In this document: positions 49,556 through 58,399 of the stretch, in pieces
How positions within the stretch are numbered: the first letter of the stretch is position 1
Layout of the letters: every line of letters starts with the position of its first letter
Assembly (NCBI RefSeq): GCF_900117315.1
Contig: NZ_LT630337.1
Location: 118,780 to 182,779 of the forward strand
Direction: 5' to 3'
Length of the DNA stretch: 64,000 nt
Source of the DNA: Bacillus massilinigeriensis
Lineage (GTDB): Bacteria; Bacillota; Bacilli; Bacillales; Cytobacillaceae
The notes under the pieces: model-generated
Databases searched by the model: none
What the model was told of the DNA's origin: nothing
What the model saw: only the letters and a program-made list of their open reading frames with translations
Translations under genes and position numbers: made by a program

Positions 49556-52546
49556 ATGGCTGTGGATACGTCGGAGAAGGGGTTTGAGACGAATATTGAG
49601 CTGGCGCTGATGGAGAATGGCTATAAAAAGCGGGTGTTGGAAGGAGAGGCAAATGCTTCCTTCAAGCAGCATGCCATTGATGTGGAAGAGCTGTTTGCTT
49701 TTTTAGAGGATACGCAGGAAAAACGTATGCGTACGTTAGAGAAATCGTATGGGCCGTCTTATAAAGAGGAAGTGTTAAAACGTATTAAAGACCAGCTACA
49801 TCGTCAAGGTTTGGTCGAATGTTTACGTAAAGGTATTAAAGACCGTGGTGTGACATTACAGCTTGCGTATAATAAGCCACCTACGGATATGAATAAAACA
49901 TTAAATGAGCAGTATAGGAAAAACCGCTTTAACGTTGCTCGCCAAGTGTATTATAGTAATAAGCATAACAATAGCTTAGATATGGTGCTATTTTTAAACG
50001 GTTTGCCTCTTGTTGTGATGGAGCTTAAAAATCCCTTAACAAATCAAACAGTTGAACATGCAATGAAGCAATTAAAGACGGACCGTGATCCACGTGAGCA
50101 GCTATTTAAATTTAATGAGCGTGTTGCCGTTTACTTTGCTGTTGACCCAGATGAAGTATTTATGACGACAAAGCTTGATAAAGGTAAAACGTACTTCTTA
50201 CCATTTAACAAAGGCAATAATGGTGGGAAAGGTAATCCGTTAACTTACGGTGACAATTATCGTACGCATTATTTATGGGAAGAAATTTTAGCCCCAGATA
50301 GCTTGCTCGACATTTTATACCGCTTCATCTTTATAAAGAAAGATGACATTAAAGATTCAAACGGTGAAACGATTGGTGAGCGTCAAATGCTTATTTTCCC
50401 TCGTTTCCATCAGCTTGATGTTGTACGTAAGTTAGAAGCAGATGTTGCACAAAAACTTGTCGGTCATAATTATTTAATTCAGCACTCTGCGGGATCTGGC
50501 AAGACGAACTCGATTTCGTGGCTTGCACACCGTTTGGCGAAGCTACATAACGAGAACAATGAATCAATTTTTAGTAGTGTGATCGTTATTACCGATCGCC
50601 GAGTGTTAGATAAGCAATTGCAAGATGCGGTGTATCAGCTGGAGCATAAAGCAGGGATGGTCGAGCCGATTGATAAAGATTCAGAGCAATTGGCACGTGC
50701 CATTAATAATGAGACTCGTATTATTATTACGACGCTTCAAAAGTTCCCGTTCATTTTAGAAAAAGTAGCGGGCTTAGAGCGTAAAAAGTATGCGGTCATT
50801 ATTGATGAAGCGCACTCATCCCAAGGTGGTAAAGCTTCAACTGCATTAACGAATGTATTATCGGATAAAACATTAGAAGCAGCTTATGAGGAAGACCGTA
50901 TTGCGGAAGAAAACTTAGATGATGTGGACGAAAAAATCGTTGAAGCAATCATGAAAAGTGGTAAGCAAGATAACGTATCTTTCTTTGCGTTTACGGCGAC
51001 ACCAAAGCCAAAGACATTAGAGAAATTCGGTACAGTTGGTGTAGATGGTAAGCCAGTAGCATTCCATCAGTATACAATGCGACAAGCAATTGAAGAAGGT
51101 TTTATTTTAGATGTACTTGAAAACTATACGACATATAAAACGTTCTGGAAAATTGCAAAGACAGTAGATGATGATCCAGAGGTATCACAAAAACAAGCAA
51201 CGAAAAAGCTAGCACAATATGTGTCACTTCATCCACATAGCATCGCACAAAAAACAGAAATTATTATCGAGCACTATCGCAATTTCGTACAGCGCAAAAT
51301 TGGTGGCCGTGCAAAGGCAATGGTTGTAACAGCGAGCCGTTTACATGCAGTACGTTACAAAATAGCTTTCGATAAGTATATTAATGAAATGGGCTATGAT
51401 GATTTAAAAACAGTAGTTGCTTTCTCAGGTACTGTGAAAGATGGCGGGATTAATTATACCGAGCCAGAAATGAATCAGTTCTCTGAAAAAGAGTTGCCTG
51501 AAAAATTTAACTCTGATGAATACAAAGTGTTACTTGTAGCAGAGAAATATCAAACTGGATTTGATGAGCCACTGTTGCACACAATGTATGTAGACAAGCC
51601 GTTAAGCGGTATTAAGGCGGTGCAAACACTATCTCGATTAAATCGTACATGCCCTGGTAAAGACGATACATTCGTTTTGGATTTTGTAAATGATCCTGAA
51701 GACATAAAAGCGTCTTTCCAGCCTTATTATGAATCCACAAGTCTATCAGAAATTTCTGATCCGAATATCCTTTATGATATGCAGGCCGAGCTAGAGCCAT
51801 ATCAAGTATTTACTGAAGAAGAGGTGCAAAAGGTAAATGAGCTTGAAGTAACGGGTGGTGTGAAGAAGTCTGCGAAGGCTCAAGCCGAGTTAAATGCGGT
51901 TCTCGATAAAGGCGTGGAGCGTTTTAAAAAGCTTTCGGGAGAAGAACAATTCGCATTTAAACAAGTGGTTACGAAATTTACACGTACGTATGGATTTGTA
52001 CTACAAGTTGTAACATTTATCGATTTAGATCTACACAAACAATATATTTACCTGACGTACTTGTTACGTAAATTGCCACGTGATCGAGGAGATAAGGACC
52101 TTTATTTGGCGGATGATGTAGCACTTGAATACTACCGTAATCAAAAAGTATTTGAAGGCAGCATTGAGCTTGAGAAAACGGGCGGCTACGACTTAGATCC
52201 TCAGAAACATGGTGCTGGTGGTGCAGTTGAGGATGAGAAGGTTCGTTTATCGAGCGTGTTGGATAAGTTAAATGAGCGTTTTGGCACGCAATTCACAGAA
52301 ACAGATTTCCTTTCTCGTGAGCAAGTGAAAGAAGACATGCTAAATGATGAAGATATTCGCCAAAAAGCAAAAAACAACACAAAAGAAAACTTTAAATTCG
52401 CCTTTGAAAAATCCTTTATGGACTTCGTTATTGACCGCATGAGCAGCAATCAAGAGTTCTTTATGAAGATTTTAGAGAACGATGAGTTTAAGACGTATAT
52501 TATGGAAGATATGATGAATGAAGTTTATGGAGCTGTGAATAGTTAG
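49556..52546 (+). CDS. hsdR: Type I restriction endonuclease subunit
   Basis: A 996-residue protein. The N-terminal PD-(D/E)XK nuclease shows SLDMVLFLNGLPLVVMELKN near residue 145. The motor has Walker A HSAGSGKTNSISW near 312, DEAH in YAVIIDEAHSSQGG near 420, FAFTATPKPKT near 480, and QTLSRLNRTCPGKDD near 690. The C-terminal helical region is complete. It translocates and cuts unmethylated DNA with HsdM/HsdS. Its start overlaps the hsdS tail by 32 nt. It appears intact, but needs HsdS, which is broken here. Confidence 0.95.
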   Translation: MAVDTSEKGFETNIELALMENGYKKRVLEGEANASFKQHAIDVEELFAFLEDTQEKRMRTLEKSYGPSYKEEVLKRIKDQLHRQGLVECLRKGIKDRGVTLQLAYNKPPTDMNKTLNEQYRKNRFNVARQVYYSNKHNNSLDMVLFLNGLPLVVMELKNPLTNQTVEHAMKQLKTDRDPREQLFKFNERVAVYFAVDPDEVFMTTKLDKGKTYFLPFNKGNNGGKGNPLTYGDNYRTHYLWEEILAPDSLLDILYRFIFIKKDDIKDSNGETIGERQMLIFPRFHQLDVVRKLEADVAQKLVGHNYLIQHSAGSGKTNSISWLAHRLAKLHNENNESIFSSVIVITDRRVLDKQLQDAVYQLEHKAGMVEPIDKDSEQLARAINNETRIIITTLQKFPFILEKVAGLERKKYAVIIDEAHSSQGGKASTALTNVLSDKTLEAAYEEDRIAEENLDDVDEKIVEAIMKSGKQDNVSFFAFTATPKPKTLEKFGTVGVDGKPVAFHQYTMRQAIEEGFILDVLENYTTYKTFWKIAKTVDDDPEVSQKQATKKLAQYVSLHPHSIAQKTEIIIEHYRNFVQRKIGGRAKAMVVTASRLHAVRYKIAFDKYINEMGYDDLKTVVAFSGTVKDGGINYTEPEMNQFSEKELPEKFNSDEYKVLLVAEKYQTGFDEPLLHTMYVDKPLSGIKAVQTLSRLNRTCPGKDDTFVLDFVNDPEDIKASFQPYYESTSLSEISDPNILYDMQAELEPYQVFTEEEVQKVNELEVTGGVKKSAKAQAELNAVLDKGVERFKKLSGEEQFAFKQVVTKFTRTYGFVLQVVTFIDLDLHKQYIYLTYLLRKLPRDRGDKDLYLADDVALEYYRNQKVFEGSIELEKTGGYDLDPQKHGAGGAVEDEKVRLSSVLDKLNERFGTQFTETDFLSREQVKEDMLNDEDIRQKAKNNTKENFKFAFEKSFMDFVIDRMSSNQEFFMKILENDEFKTYIMEDMMNEVYGAVNS

Positions 52547-52593
52547 CTTTTTAGTTTGGACGGAGTTAAGAATTTAATCATTAAAGGTTAGTC

Positions 52594-52827
52594 TTGACTC
52601 CGTTACTTACACGAGGAGTTAATGAAAAGGTTGAAAAGGAATTAGCAGCAAAAGATGTGGAGTTTTACTCAAATAAAGATCGAATGCGAAACTGTTCTCT
52701 TGTTTTAAAGAACAAGCAGTATTTTGTTCAGTTTACTTTTATTAAGGCTCATGGGACTTCTTAATCGAAGGTGGACATTTCAAGGGAAGTGGAAACAGAC
52801 ACTTTAGATGATATGGAAATTGTCTAA
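52594..52827 (+). pseudogene. Small unknown gene remnant with an in-frame stop
   Basis: TTG 52594 opens a frame (LTPLLTRGVNEKVEKELAAK ... NKQYFVQFTFIKAHGTS) that stops at TAA 52762-52764. It continues in the same frame with SKVDISREVETDTLDDMEIV to TAA 52825. The composition is protein-like on both sides. I do not recognise it. Preceded by an inverted repeat (ACGGAGT ... ACTCCGT, 52560-52605) that may terminate hsdR. Confidence 0.4.
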
Positions 52828-52837
52828 TATTAAATCA

Positions 52838-52868
52838 AAACAAGGAACCCAATGCGGGTTCCTTGTTT
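52838..52868. terminator. Bidirectional terminator
   Basis: AAACAAGGAACCC and GGGTTCCTTGTTT are a perfect 13-bp stem around aatgc, with A-rich and T-rich edges. It lies between the plus-strand restriction genes and the minus-strand rep operon. Confidence 0.88.
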
Positions 52869-52893
52869 ACAACCTAGGGAAATATTGCAAGAT

Positions 52894-53628
52894 TTATAAG
52901 ATCCTCGATTTTAATTCCTTCGTGAAGAAGCTAGTGTCATAGAGCGAAAAGACATTTACATTCACAAATCCTCCAACTTTATCAAATATTTCTTCTCCAA
53001 TATGATAGGAAAAATCAAAGACATTTTTCATTTTTATAAATGCATCAGCCGCTTCATTCCAAAGAATGTTTGGTTTTTTCAAACGGCTTTTGAAAACAAT
53101 TTTTGTAAATGAAGTATAATGGCTGCTCATTAATGATCGGTGGTGAGCATTATCAATTATTGATAATAATATTTCTTGTGAAAAAACGTCAATGTTAACA
53201 GGAGCTCCCCACAAGTTACTAAAATACTCTTCCTCATTTTCTACGAATCCTTTTACAGCGCTAGTTAATGAAGAAATCTCAATATCGGTCATAAGATGAA
53301 TATTTACGATTGAGTCTTCTATGTCTGCTGGAAGTTTTGCCACTGCCAAGTATTTCATACTTGATTGACCACTAGATTTTTTAAGGTCTTTAATAAAAGA
53401 TTGTATTTTAAATTCAGCAGTTTCATAGTCACCCAATTGCATTCTAAGAGTAAATGTAGCAAGATATCTATCGTCAATGAAATTGGTAAGGGTCAACCTT
53501 TTTAGTTGAGTTAACCTTCCTATTGGATTGTTCCTTTCAAAATACAAGTTTTTGATGTCAGACCGTTTTTTAAAATCATAAATAAAAACTGTAGATCCGC
53601 ACTCAACTAATTTAGTTTGCTTTTCCAT
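52894..53628 (-). CDS. Degenerate Rep-like protein
   Basis: ATG 53628 behind AAGGAGGC gives 244 residues. The order of elements parallels the Rep protein two genes upstream: DDRYLATFTLRMQLGDYETA against DKYAFVTLTFAASEAV, then FIKDLKKSSG, MKYLAVAKLP and IVNIHLMTDIE at the place of the HUH motif. One of the two His is replaced (N-I-H), so nickase activity is doubtful. It overlaps the excisionase-like gene by 17 nt. Function is unknown. Either an inactive partner of Rep or an unrelated protein; the similarity is by eye. Confidence 0.45.
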   Translation of the reverse strand: MEKQTKLVECGSTVFIYDFKKRSDIKNLYFERNNPIGRLTQLKRLTLTNFIDDRYLATFTLRMQLGDYETAEFKIQSFIKDLKKSSGQSSMKYLAVAKLPADIEDSIVNIHLMTDIEISSLTSAVKGFVENEEEYFSNLWGAPVNIDVFSQEILLSIIDNAHHRSLMSSHYTSFTKIVFKSRLKKPNILWNEAADAFIKMKNVFDFSYHIGEEIFDKVGGFVNVNVFSLYDTSFFTKELKSRIL

Positions 53629-53815
53629 AAGTTTTGCCTCCTTCAATCCAATCAATTAAAACCTTCTTCGAAATCTTGATGCGCTTTCCGATTTTAGTTA
53701 CATGGAAAGACCCTGAATTTACCAATTCATAAGCCTGTTTTCTGCCAATTCCAAGTATTTCTTGAACGTCTGTAACATTTAAAACATCTGGGTAATTATC
53801 GTATGTTTTGTACAT
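53612..53815 (-). CDS. Excisionase-like HTH protein
   Basis: A 67-residue MerR/excisionase-type winged helix: LNVTDVQEILGIGRKQAYEL, then FHVTKIGKRIKISKKVLIDW. This is the HTH_17 pattern of phage and conjugative-element Xis proteins. It overlaps the rep gene by 20 nt and the next gene by 17 nt, so the three form one tightly packed minus-strand operon. Probably regulates recombination or replication of the element. Confidence 0.85.
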   Translation of the reverse strand: MYKTYDNYPDVLNVTDVQEILGIGRKQAYELVNSGSFHVTKIGKRIKISKKVLIDWIEGGKTYGKAN

Positions 53816-54569
53816 ATTCCATTAACTCCTTTACATTTTCAACATAGTAATTTTCATATTTTGTCTCACCAGTAAAAGGTGTTAGGTAGGTTCCACCCTC
53901 TAAAAGGGTGGATTTACACTCATCGAGATATTTATAAAACTCATCTGGGTTATCAAATTCTAAGATAATTGGTTGTTTTAAACCATGTGAATGAAAGTAT
54001 CTTTTATGGCCGTTAAGCCTTGGATCAGTGATCCCTTTTTTTAGATAGAAAGCAATTTTTTCATTTTCAGTTGCTCCGGAAGAAATATTTATCTTGTGCA
54101 AAAAGCCATGTTGCCAAAGACCTTGTAATATTTCGTTAGGAACCTCTGTTAAATTGCAAACAATATGATAATGAATGGCTCCTTTCCGAAACTTATCCTG
54201 AAATTCAATTACACCTAAATATTTGAACTTTGGTAATTGATTCTTCTCTAAATAGTAGGCTAAACGTTTTTTAAAGTCTGCAAATATTTTGTTGCAGCTA
54301 TTAATGTTCGTGATATCTACTGCTTCTGAGGCGGCAAAGGTGAGTGTTACAAAAGCATATTTATCTGTAAAGTTGCATTCTAGCAATCTACGAATTTTTC
54401 TACGAGCTCGTGTAATGCTGGTCTTAACATTGGTATCGTAATTTTCACTATTTAGAATTGAATGAGATTTTCGCCCACCTGAAGAGGTTCTTCTAGTAAT
54501 AGGAGAATTTGTTTGTTTTATGATTTCAACGTATTTGTTACTAATAACTACTTTAAAATACTTACTCAT
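53796..54569 (-). CDS. Rolling-circle replication initiator (HUH Rep)
   Basis: ATG 54569 (CCGGAGGAA upstream) gives 257 residues. The strand YAFVTLTFAAS (motif 1) is followed by KYLGVIEFQDKFRKGAIHYH with the HYH metal site (motif 2) and NEKIAFYLKKGITD with the candidate nucleophile Tyr (motif 3). That is the layout of rolling-circle Rep proteins from small plasmids and integrated elements. It would nick the double-strand origin; the palindrome at 54663 upstream is a candidate. Start at 54617 has no ribosome site. Confidence 0.8.
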   Translation of the reverse strand: MSKYFKVVISNKYVEIIKQTNSPITRRTSSGGRKSHSILNSENYDTNVKTSITRARRKIRRLLECNFTDKYAFVTLTFAASEAVDITNINSCNKIFADFKKRLAYYLEKNQLPKFKYLGVIEFQDKFRKGAIHYHIVCNLTEVPNEILQGLWQHGFLHKINISSGATENEKIAFYLKKGITDPRLNGHKRYFHSHGLKQPIILEFDNPDEFYKYLDECKSTLLEGGTYLTPFTGETKYENYYVENVKELMEYVQNIR

Positions 54570-54922
54570 AATAATTTCCTCCGGTAAATAGAAAAGAATT
54601 TTCGTCAAATTAATCACTATTTATCAAGTTAATTTAATTAGAATTTCTTTTATGAACTTGTTTACACCGGTGTAGTTTAAAGCTATTAGTTCATGCTTTT
54701 ATTATATTTTTAATGCTTTCTTGGTGCACCCTGACTCTCAGTTTATAGCAAAGGGATTGGATTAATCTGAATAGATCCGAGACACTCTCTTAATACTAAA
54801 CTTAGAATTCTTCGAAATTACTTCTGATTTCTATGAATTATTAATGAATGGCATTGAATGTAATGCATGACAGGTATAAATTAGTTGTGTAAAGAGTTAA
54901 TTATTGGAGATGGGGGATATGT
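54570..54922. other. Divergent intergenic region of the rep operon
   Basis: No gene. It carries the promoters of the rep operon (left) and the 64-residue gene (right) and the palindrome at 54663-54674; the rest is AT-rich without further clear signals. Confidence 0.4.
54663..54674. promoter_or_regulatory. 12-bp palindrome TACACCGGTGTA
   Basis: A perfect, comparatively GC-rich palindrome 89 nt upstream of the rep start. Candidate operator or nicking/origin site for the Rep protein. Confidence 0.5.
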
Positions 54923-55117
54923 TTGAATATAACGTTGGACTTAAGAATGGGTATTGATTCTATTAGTATTGGATCTGTCGATGATAATGGCAACGTAGAA
55001 CTTTCAATTCAAACTTTGCTTGGAGATGAGGTGAGCTTTATACTCAAGCCAGAGGAGCTAGATGATTTTGTTGAAAGGTTGAAATCTATCAATGACTTTA
55101 AAGGTGAGCTGGAATAA
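54923..55117 (+). CDS. Small acidic protein of unknown function
   Basis: TTG 54923, just after GGGGGATATG, gives 64 residues (MNITLDLRMGIDSISIGSVD ... LKPEELDDFVERLKSINDFK). A beta-rich first half and a C-terminal helix. No family recognised. Ends 94 nt before a strong terminator. Confidence 0.5.
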   Translation: MNITLDLRMGIDSISIGSVDDNGNVELSIQTLLGDEVSFILKPEELDDFVERLKSINDFKGELE

Positions 55118-55505
55118 CTGAAAAATTCCTCTGAATGGAAAGTATTGATGTACTTCCTAATTTATTGTATATTAAATTTACAAGAAGTGTGGTGGCTCTT
55201 CACCATAGTAAACAGACCCCTTATTAATAAGGGGTCTGTTTTTTTATATAAACCAATAGATTTTTCTTGCAAATTTCCATAGTGGATAATGCTAATTAAA
55301 AAATCCTGTCAGTTGTTGTGTCATGTTTTATGATGGAAAGAAAACAAAAAATACAAGAAATGAAAAAACGTATTTTTGTCTCTTTAATATTTCTATTGTT
55401 TGTAAATAACTTAGAAAATCAAAGAGTGATTTTCAAAAAAAACTTTTCAGTAATCATCAGTAAAGAACCGTTTCATAGGACATAGCTCTCAAAATTAGTA
55501 GGATA
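55118..55505. other. Intergenic, contains one terminator
   Basis: Apart from the terminator at 55211-55245 nothing stands out. The right part is AT-rich and lies downstream of the minus-strand DUF4917 gene, whose stop is at 55506. Confidence 0.4.
55211..55245 (+). terminator. Strong Rho-independent terminator
   Basis: AACAGACCCCTTATT and AATAAGGGGTCTGTT form a perfect 15-bp stem with almost no loop, followed by TTTTT. Ends the 64-residue gene and may also block read-through from the right. Confidence 0.9.
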
Positions 55506-56534
55506 TTAAGCAAATAATTTGAGCCATTCAAGTTCTTCTAGTGAATTAAAGAAAACACTCGAATCGAAAAAGTGAAGATTCTTATTAGTTCCTCTAAACA
55601 CCACCGTAATTTCATTTATTATATCAGGAGCTTTTTCTTTATCGTAAATCCCGTATGCGATATCAGTTATATTAGATTCCTTAATAGCATTAATAATATG
55701 CATATCACATTCTCTATCAAGGGATTGTCCATAAATTGTTAAGCCACCGGTTATCCTTTTAAAATTCCTATAGCAATGCATTAAATACTTGTTATTTTCA
55801 ATTCTTTGAAGTTTTTGCTGCCAAGTTCCTTCGGAAACATAAAGTGGGAAGTGACCCTCTTCATACGTGTTAGTAATAATGTCTAATAATCTAAAAGCTG
55901 GATTTTTACCTCTGGTTATTTTTACAACTTCTCCATTCCTCATATAAAAATGCAATGCACCGTGCAAATAATAAAGCTCAAGAGGGTTTTCAGAAGGGCT
56001 GACACCAGCCCCTTTTTCAAACATTATTAGCTCACTTGCACTGTCATAACCAAAACCATCACTTACTTTTCTGGAACGATTACTAAGTACACTTAATAAA
56101 GCCCAATAAGGTAATAAATCATAATTTGTTGTAAAAATGGACTTCTTAAATATGTTAAAAGCTAATCTTAGTTGGTGCCCCTTTTGAGGATGAAGTTCTT
56201 CGAATTGAGGGTGTACCTCCCTTACTGCATTAATTAAAGACTGTTTAATCCTATTGTAACTTGCATCAATATTTTTATCTTGTATATTAAATATTCTGTT
56301 CGTCAACATAGTGGTATGTAGAGCTCTAAGGATCGTTTCAAAGTTTTGAGTATCAAACTTTTCAAACATTTGTTGATCTTCTGCTTCAAAAGAATCCTTA
56401 CATTGTTCATACAAATTGTTATATCTAAATTTCTGGTTAAAGTGAATGGAAAAGCCATTTCCAAATAATAAATTATCAAGTAGGATATTATTCTTTTTTA
56501 CTAGTTCGCTATATGTAATTAATTGATCCTCCAT
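55506..56534 (-). CDS. DUF4917 family, SIR2-like protein
   Basis: A 342-residue protein of DUF4917. The SIR2-like nucleotide fold is shown by LLDNLLFGNGFSIHFNQ near residue 18, SIFTTNYDLLPYWALL near 130, LELYYLHGALHFY near 182 and LTIYGQSLDRECDMHIINAI near 263. Related SIR2-like effectors deplete NAD+ upon phage attack. Neighbour of a Shedu gene on the same strand, which fits a defence island. Enzyme activity is inference. Confidence 0.8.
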   Translation of the reverse strand: MEDQLITYSELVKKNNILLDNLLFGNGFSIHFNQKFRYNNLYEQCKDSFEAEDQQMFEKFDTQNFETILRALHTTMLTNRIFNIQDKNIDASYNRIKQSLINAVREVHPQFEELHPQKGHQLRLAFNIFKKSIFTTNYDLLPYWALLSVLSNRSRKVSDGFGYDSASELIMFEKGAGVSPSENPLELYYLHGALHFYMRNGEVVKITRGKNPAFRLLDIITNTYEEGHFPLYVSEGTWQQKLQRIENNKYLMHCYRNFKRITGGLTIYGQSLDRECDMHIINAIKESNITDIAYGIYDKEKAPDIINEITVVFRGTNKNLHFFDSSVFFNSLEELEWLKLFA

Positions 56535-56822
56535 TTTTCCTCTCCGAAAAAATATAGTTTTGTACTCATCTTCCTAAGTGGTAGCTAATCATTGATAATA
56601 AATCGAATGACTTATATTTTGAGGATTTTCCATTTTTTATAGTTCATTTTGTACTATACAGTCAATTTTAGTTTTAGAAAAAAGAATGGATAGGTGCTTA
56701 AATGAAATAATATATTGATGGAAACTCTTTGTTTTGACTGGAAATCAAAATTATAGTTGATAGTCCCGACTATTAAAAAAGGACATGCTTCCTAACGTTA
56801 TCCATAAAAAGTGTATTATACA

Positions 56823-57914
56823 TCATTCATCATCATCCCATTTAAAGTTGGAATCCATATCTTCTCCTTCGCTTATTTCATCCAGTTCTTCATTATCGTG
56901 TACAGTAAACAATTCGATCAACCTTTCTCCTTGAAGAAGAAGTTGATCAAACGTCATTACGGTTATTCCGCTCAATCTATTATTAAGACCATGCAATGCC
57001 TTTAACTTTTCCTCATTCCAATCATTAGACCTTCCAATTACAATCGTAGCACGGGGGTGGTAAGCAACAACTTCAGGGTGGTCTCGTAAACCGTTAGCAG
57101 CTACTTCATTTAATACATCCAGGTATCTATGACATTGACCTATTGCCTTAGATACATCAGAGGAAAAATAATAATTCCGGTGCGAATTATCGTACCTCAA
57201 AACTTCCATATCTGGTCGTTTTAATTCTATTAAGTCACGATACCCAGCAATTACGGTTGGCAAGAGTAAATCAATGTTATCTCCGGGTGCAATTTGTCTA
57301 ACACTATCCCGAACAATAAACGCATTCCCGAAAGCCCAACTATGTTTTTCACACCATATCTGGTAGGTTTGCTCGTCTGTTACATTTCCCTCAAGATTTT
57401 GTCTTAGTTCTGCCACAGCACTTCTCAATTCTTGAAGCCGTATTGATGTTCGGAATGCAGATACTATTTCTGTTCCAATCTCGCTCATTGTTAAATGACG
57501 TACAATATCCTTTTTATCTAACATAGAAATTACTGCTTTTGCAACCACGGAAGGATCTACCCCTGCAACATCAGCAACTCCCTCAGTTACTTTTATAGCT
57601 ATGTAATCCCCATCTCCATCCTTTTCTGCTACTGCTAAATGCTCTTTTAAAGCACGTAATAAATTCCTTGACGCCGCTTCCTTTAAAGAAATTGATTTCT
57701 CTTCTATTTCCATCCAATCCAATGGCGGCGGTTGTTTTCTATAGGTAATAATTTTAATAGCCAGTTCGCTACCAGCACTTCTAGGTATGAAAAAGGGAAC
57801 GAATGTAATGCGAGTACGACTACTTTCATGTATAATGACTGGGTCACTAAACGAGACTGTCCCAGAGGTAGATTTCCTTCTTTGTATAGGAGTTAGTCCG
57901 GGTTCATTAGACAA
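56823..57914 (-). CDS. sduA: Shedu antiphage nuclease (SduA, DUF4263)
   Basis: TTG 57914, behind AAAGGAGG, gives 363 residues. The C-terminal PD-(D/E)XK domain is clear: YQIWCEKHSWAFGNAFI, the Asp of DNIDLLLPTVIAGYRDLIEL, then ELKRPDMEVLRYD, SDVSKAIGQCHRYLDVL, and ATIVIGRSNDWNEEKLKALH. This is the core of the Shedu family (nickase). Residues 1-190 are the variable N-terminal region that controls the nuclease. Shedu is a single-gene defence system. Ends in a very acidic tail. Confidence 0.9.
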   Translation of the reverse strand: MSNEPGLTPIQRRKSTSGTVSFSDPVIIHESSRTRITFVPFFIPRSAGSELAIKIITYRKQPPPLDWMEIEEKSISLKEAASRNLLRALKEHLAVAEKDGDGDYIAIKVTEGVADVAGVDPSVVAKAVISMLDKKDIVRHLTMSEIGTEIVSAFRTSIRLQELRSAVAELRQNLEGNVTDEQTYQIWCEKHSWAFGNAFIVRDSVRQIAPGDNIDLLLPTVIAGYRDLIELKRPDMEVLRYDNSHRNYYFSSDVSKAIGQCHRYLDVLNEVAANGLRDHPEVVAYHPRATIVIGRSNDWNEEKLKALHGLNNRLSGITVMTFDQLLLQGERLIELFTVHDNEELDEISEGEDMDSNFKWDDDE

Positions 57915-58354
57915 ATTAAGTTCCTCCTTTATAATGCATATAAACTCTATTAAACATTATAACAGACTTTTCCATATATATTATTTTAAAATTCTGAAAT
58001 AAAAAATGCAATTCAACTTAATATGTATAAATATTAGAATCTATTATAAGACCTTTTCAAAATGTATATAAAATTAATACCTTGGAGTGAGCACCTTTAT
58101 CTTTGTGGATTATTAATATTATGACACGACTAATTTCCTGTATATCCAAAAAATTGTGACCCATAAAATATTGTGGGGACATCTTACGGAAAAATTACAA
58201 AATCGTTTCAGTATAGTTGCTGAGCAAAATTTTATAAGAATTTGTCAATTAAAAAGTGAAAACAAGAAAAAGAAAGAAGTTTCAAAGATATAATTCATAA
58301 GGAAATATTGTTTTGAGTAAAATAAATTCTCTTTCTATCTAAAGTGGAAAATAA

Positions 58355-58377
58355 ATAAGGTGAACTACTACATCTCA
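58355..58377 (+). repeat. Inverted copy of the 25-nt att-like segment
   Basis: ATAAGGTGAACTACTACATC and TCA match the minus-strand segment at 43471-43495 with two bases missing after GTGAAC. It is in non-coding DNA near the edge between the defence genes and the next operon. Confidence 0.5.
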
Positions 58378-58399
58378 GAGTTAATTACCTACCGTCAGC

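Larger units (their letters stand above)
46410..49587 (+). pseudogene. hsdS: Type I specificity subunit split by an IS element
   Basis: The 5' part (46410-47430) encodes the first target-recognition domain, the central repeat (LPPIEEQKIILKYMDKKNVD ...) and the start of the second domain (VEWIGEIPEHWEVKP onward). The 3' part (49226-49587) gives HSYDLTKVFYGLGSGVRQSM, then LPPIEEQLEIINQLK and the final helix. Removing 47431-49225 joins the parts in frame (c at 47430 plus aa at 49226 makes CAA). As it stands, the first part is a half-HsdS with a few foreign residues at its end, and the second part (from TTG 49264) lacks a domain. Two half subunits can sometimes still function, so loss of activity is likely but not certain. 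Confidence 0.9.
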
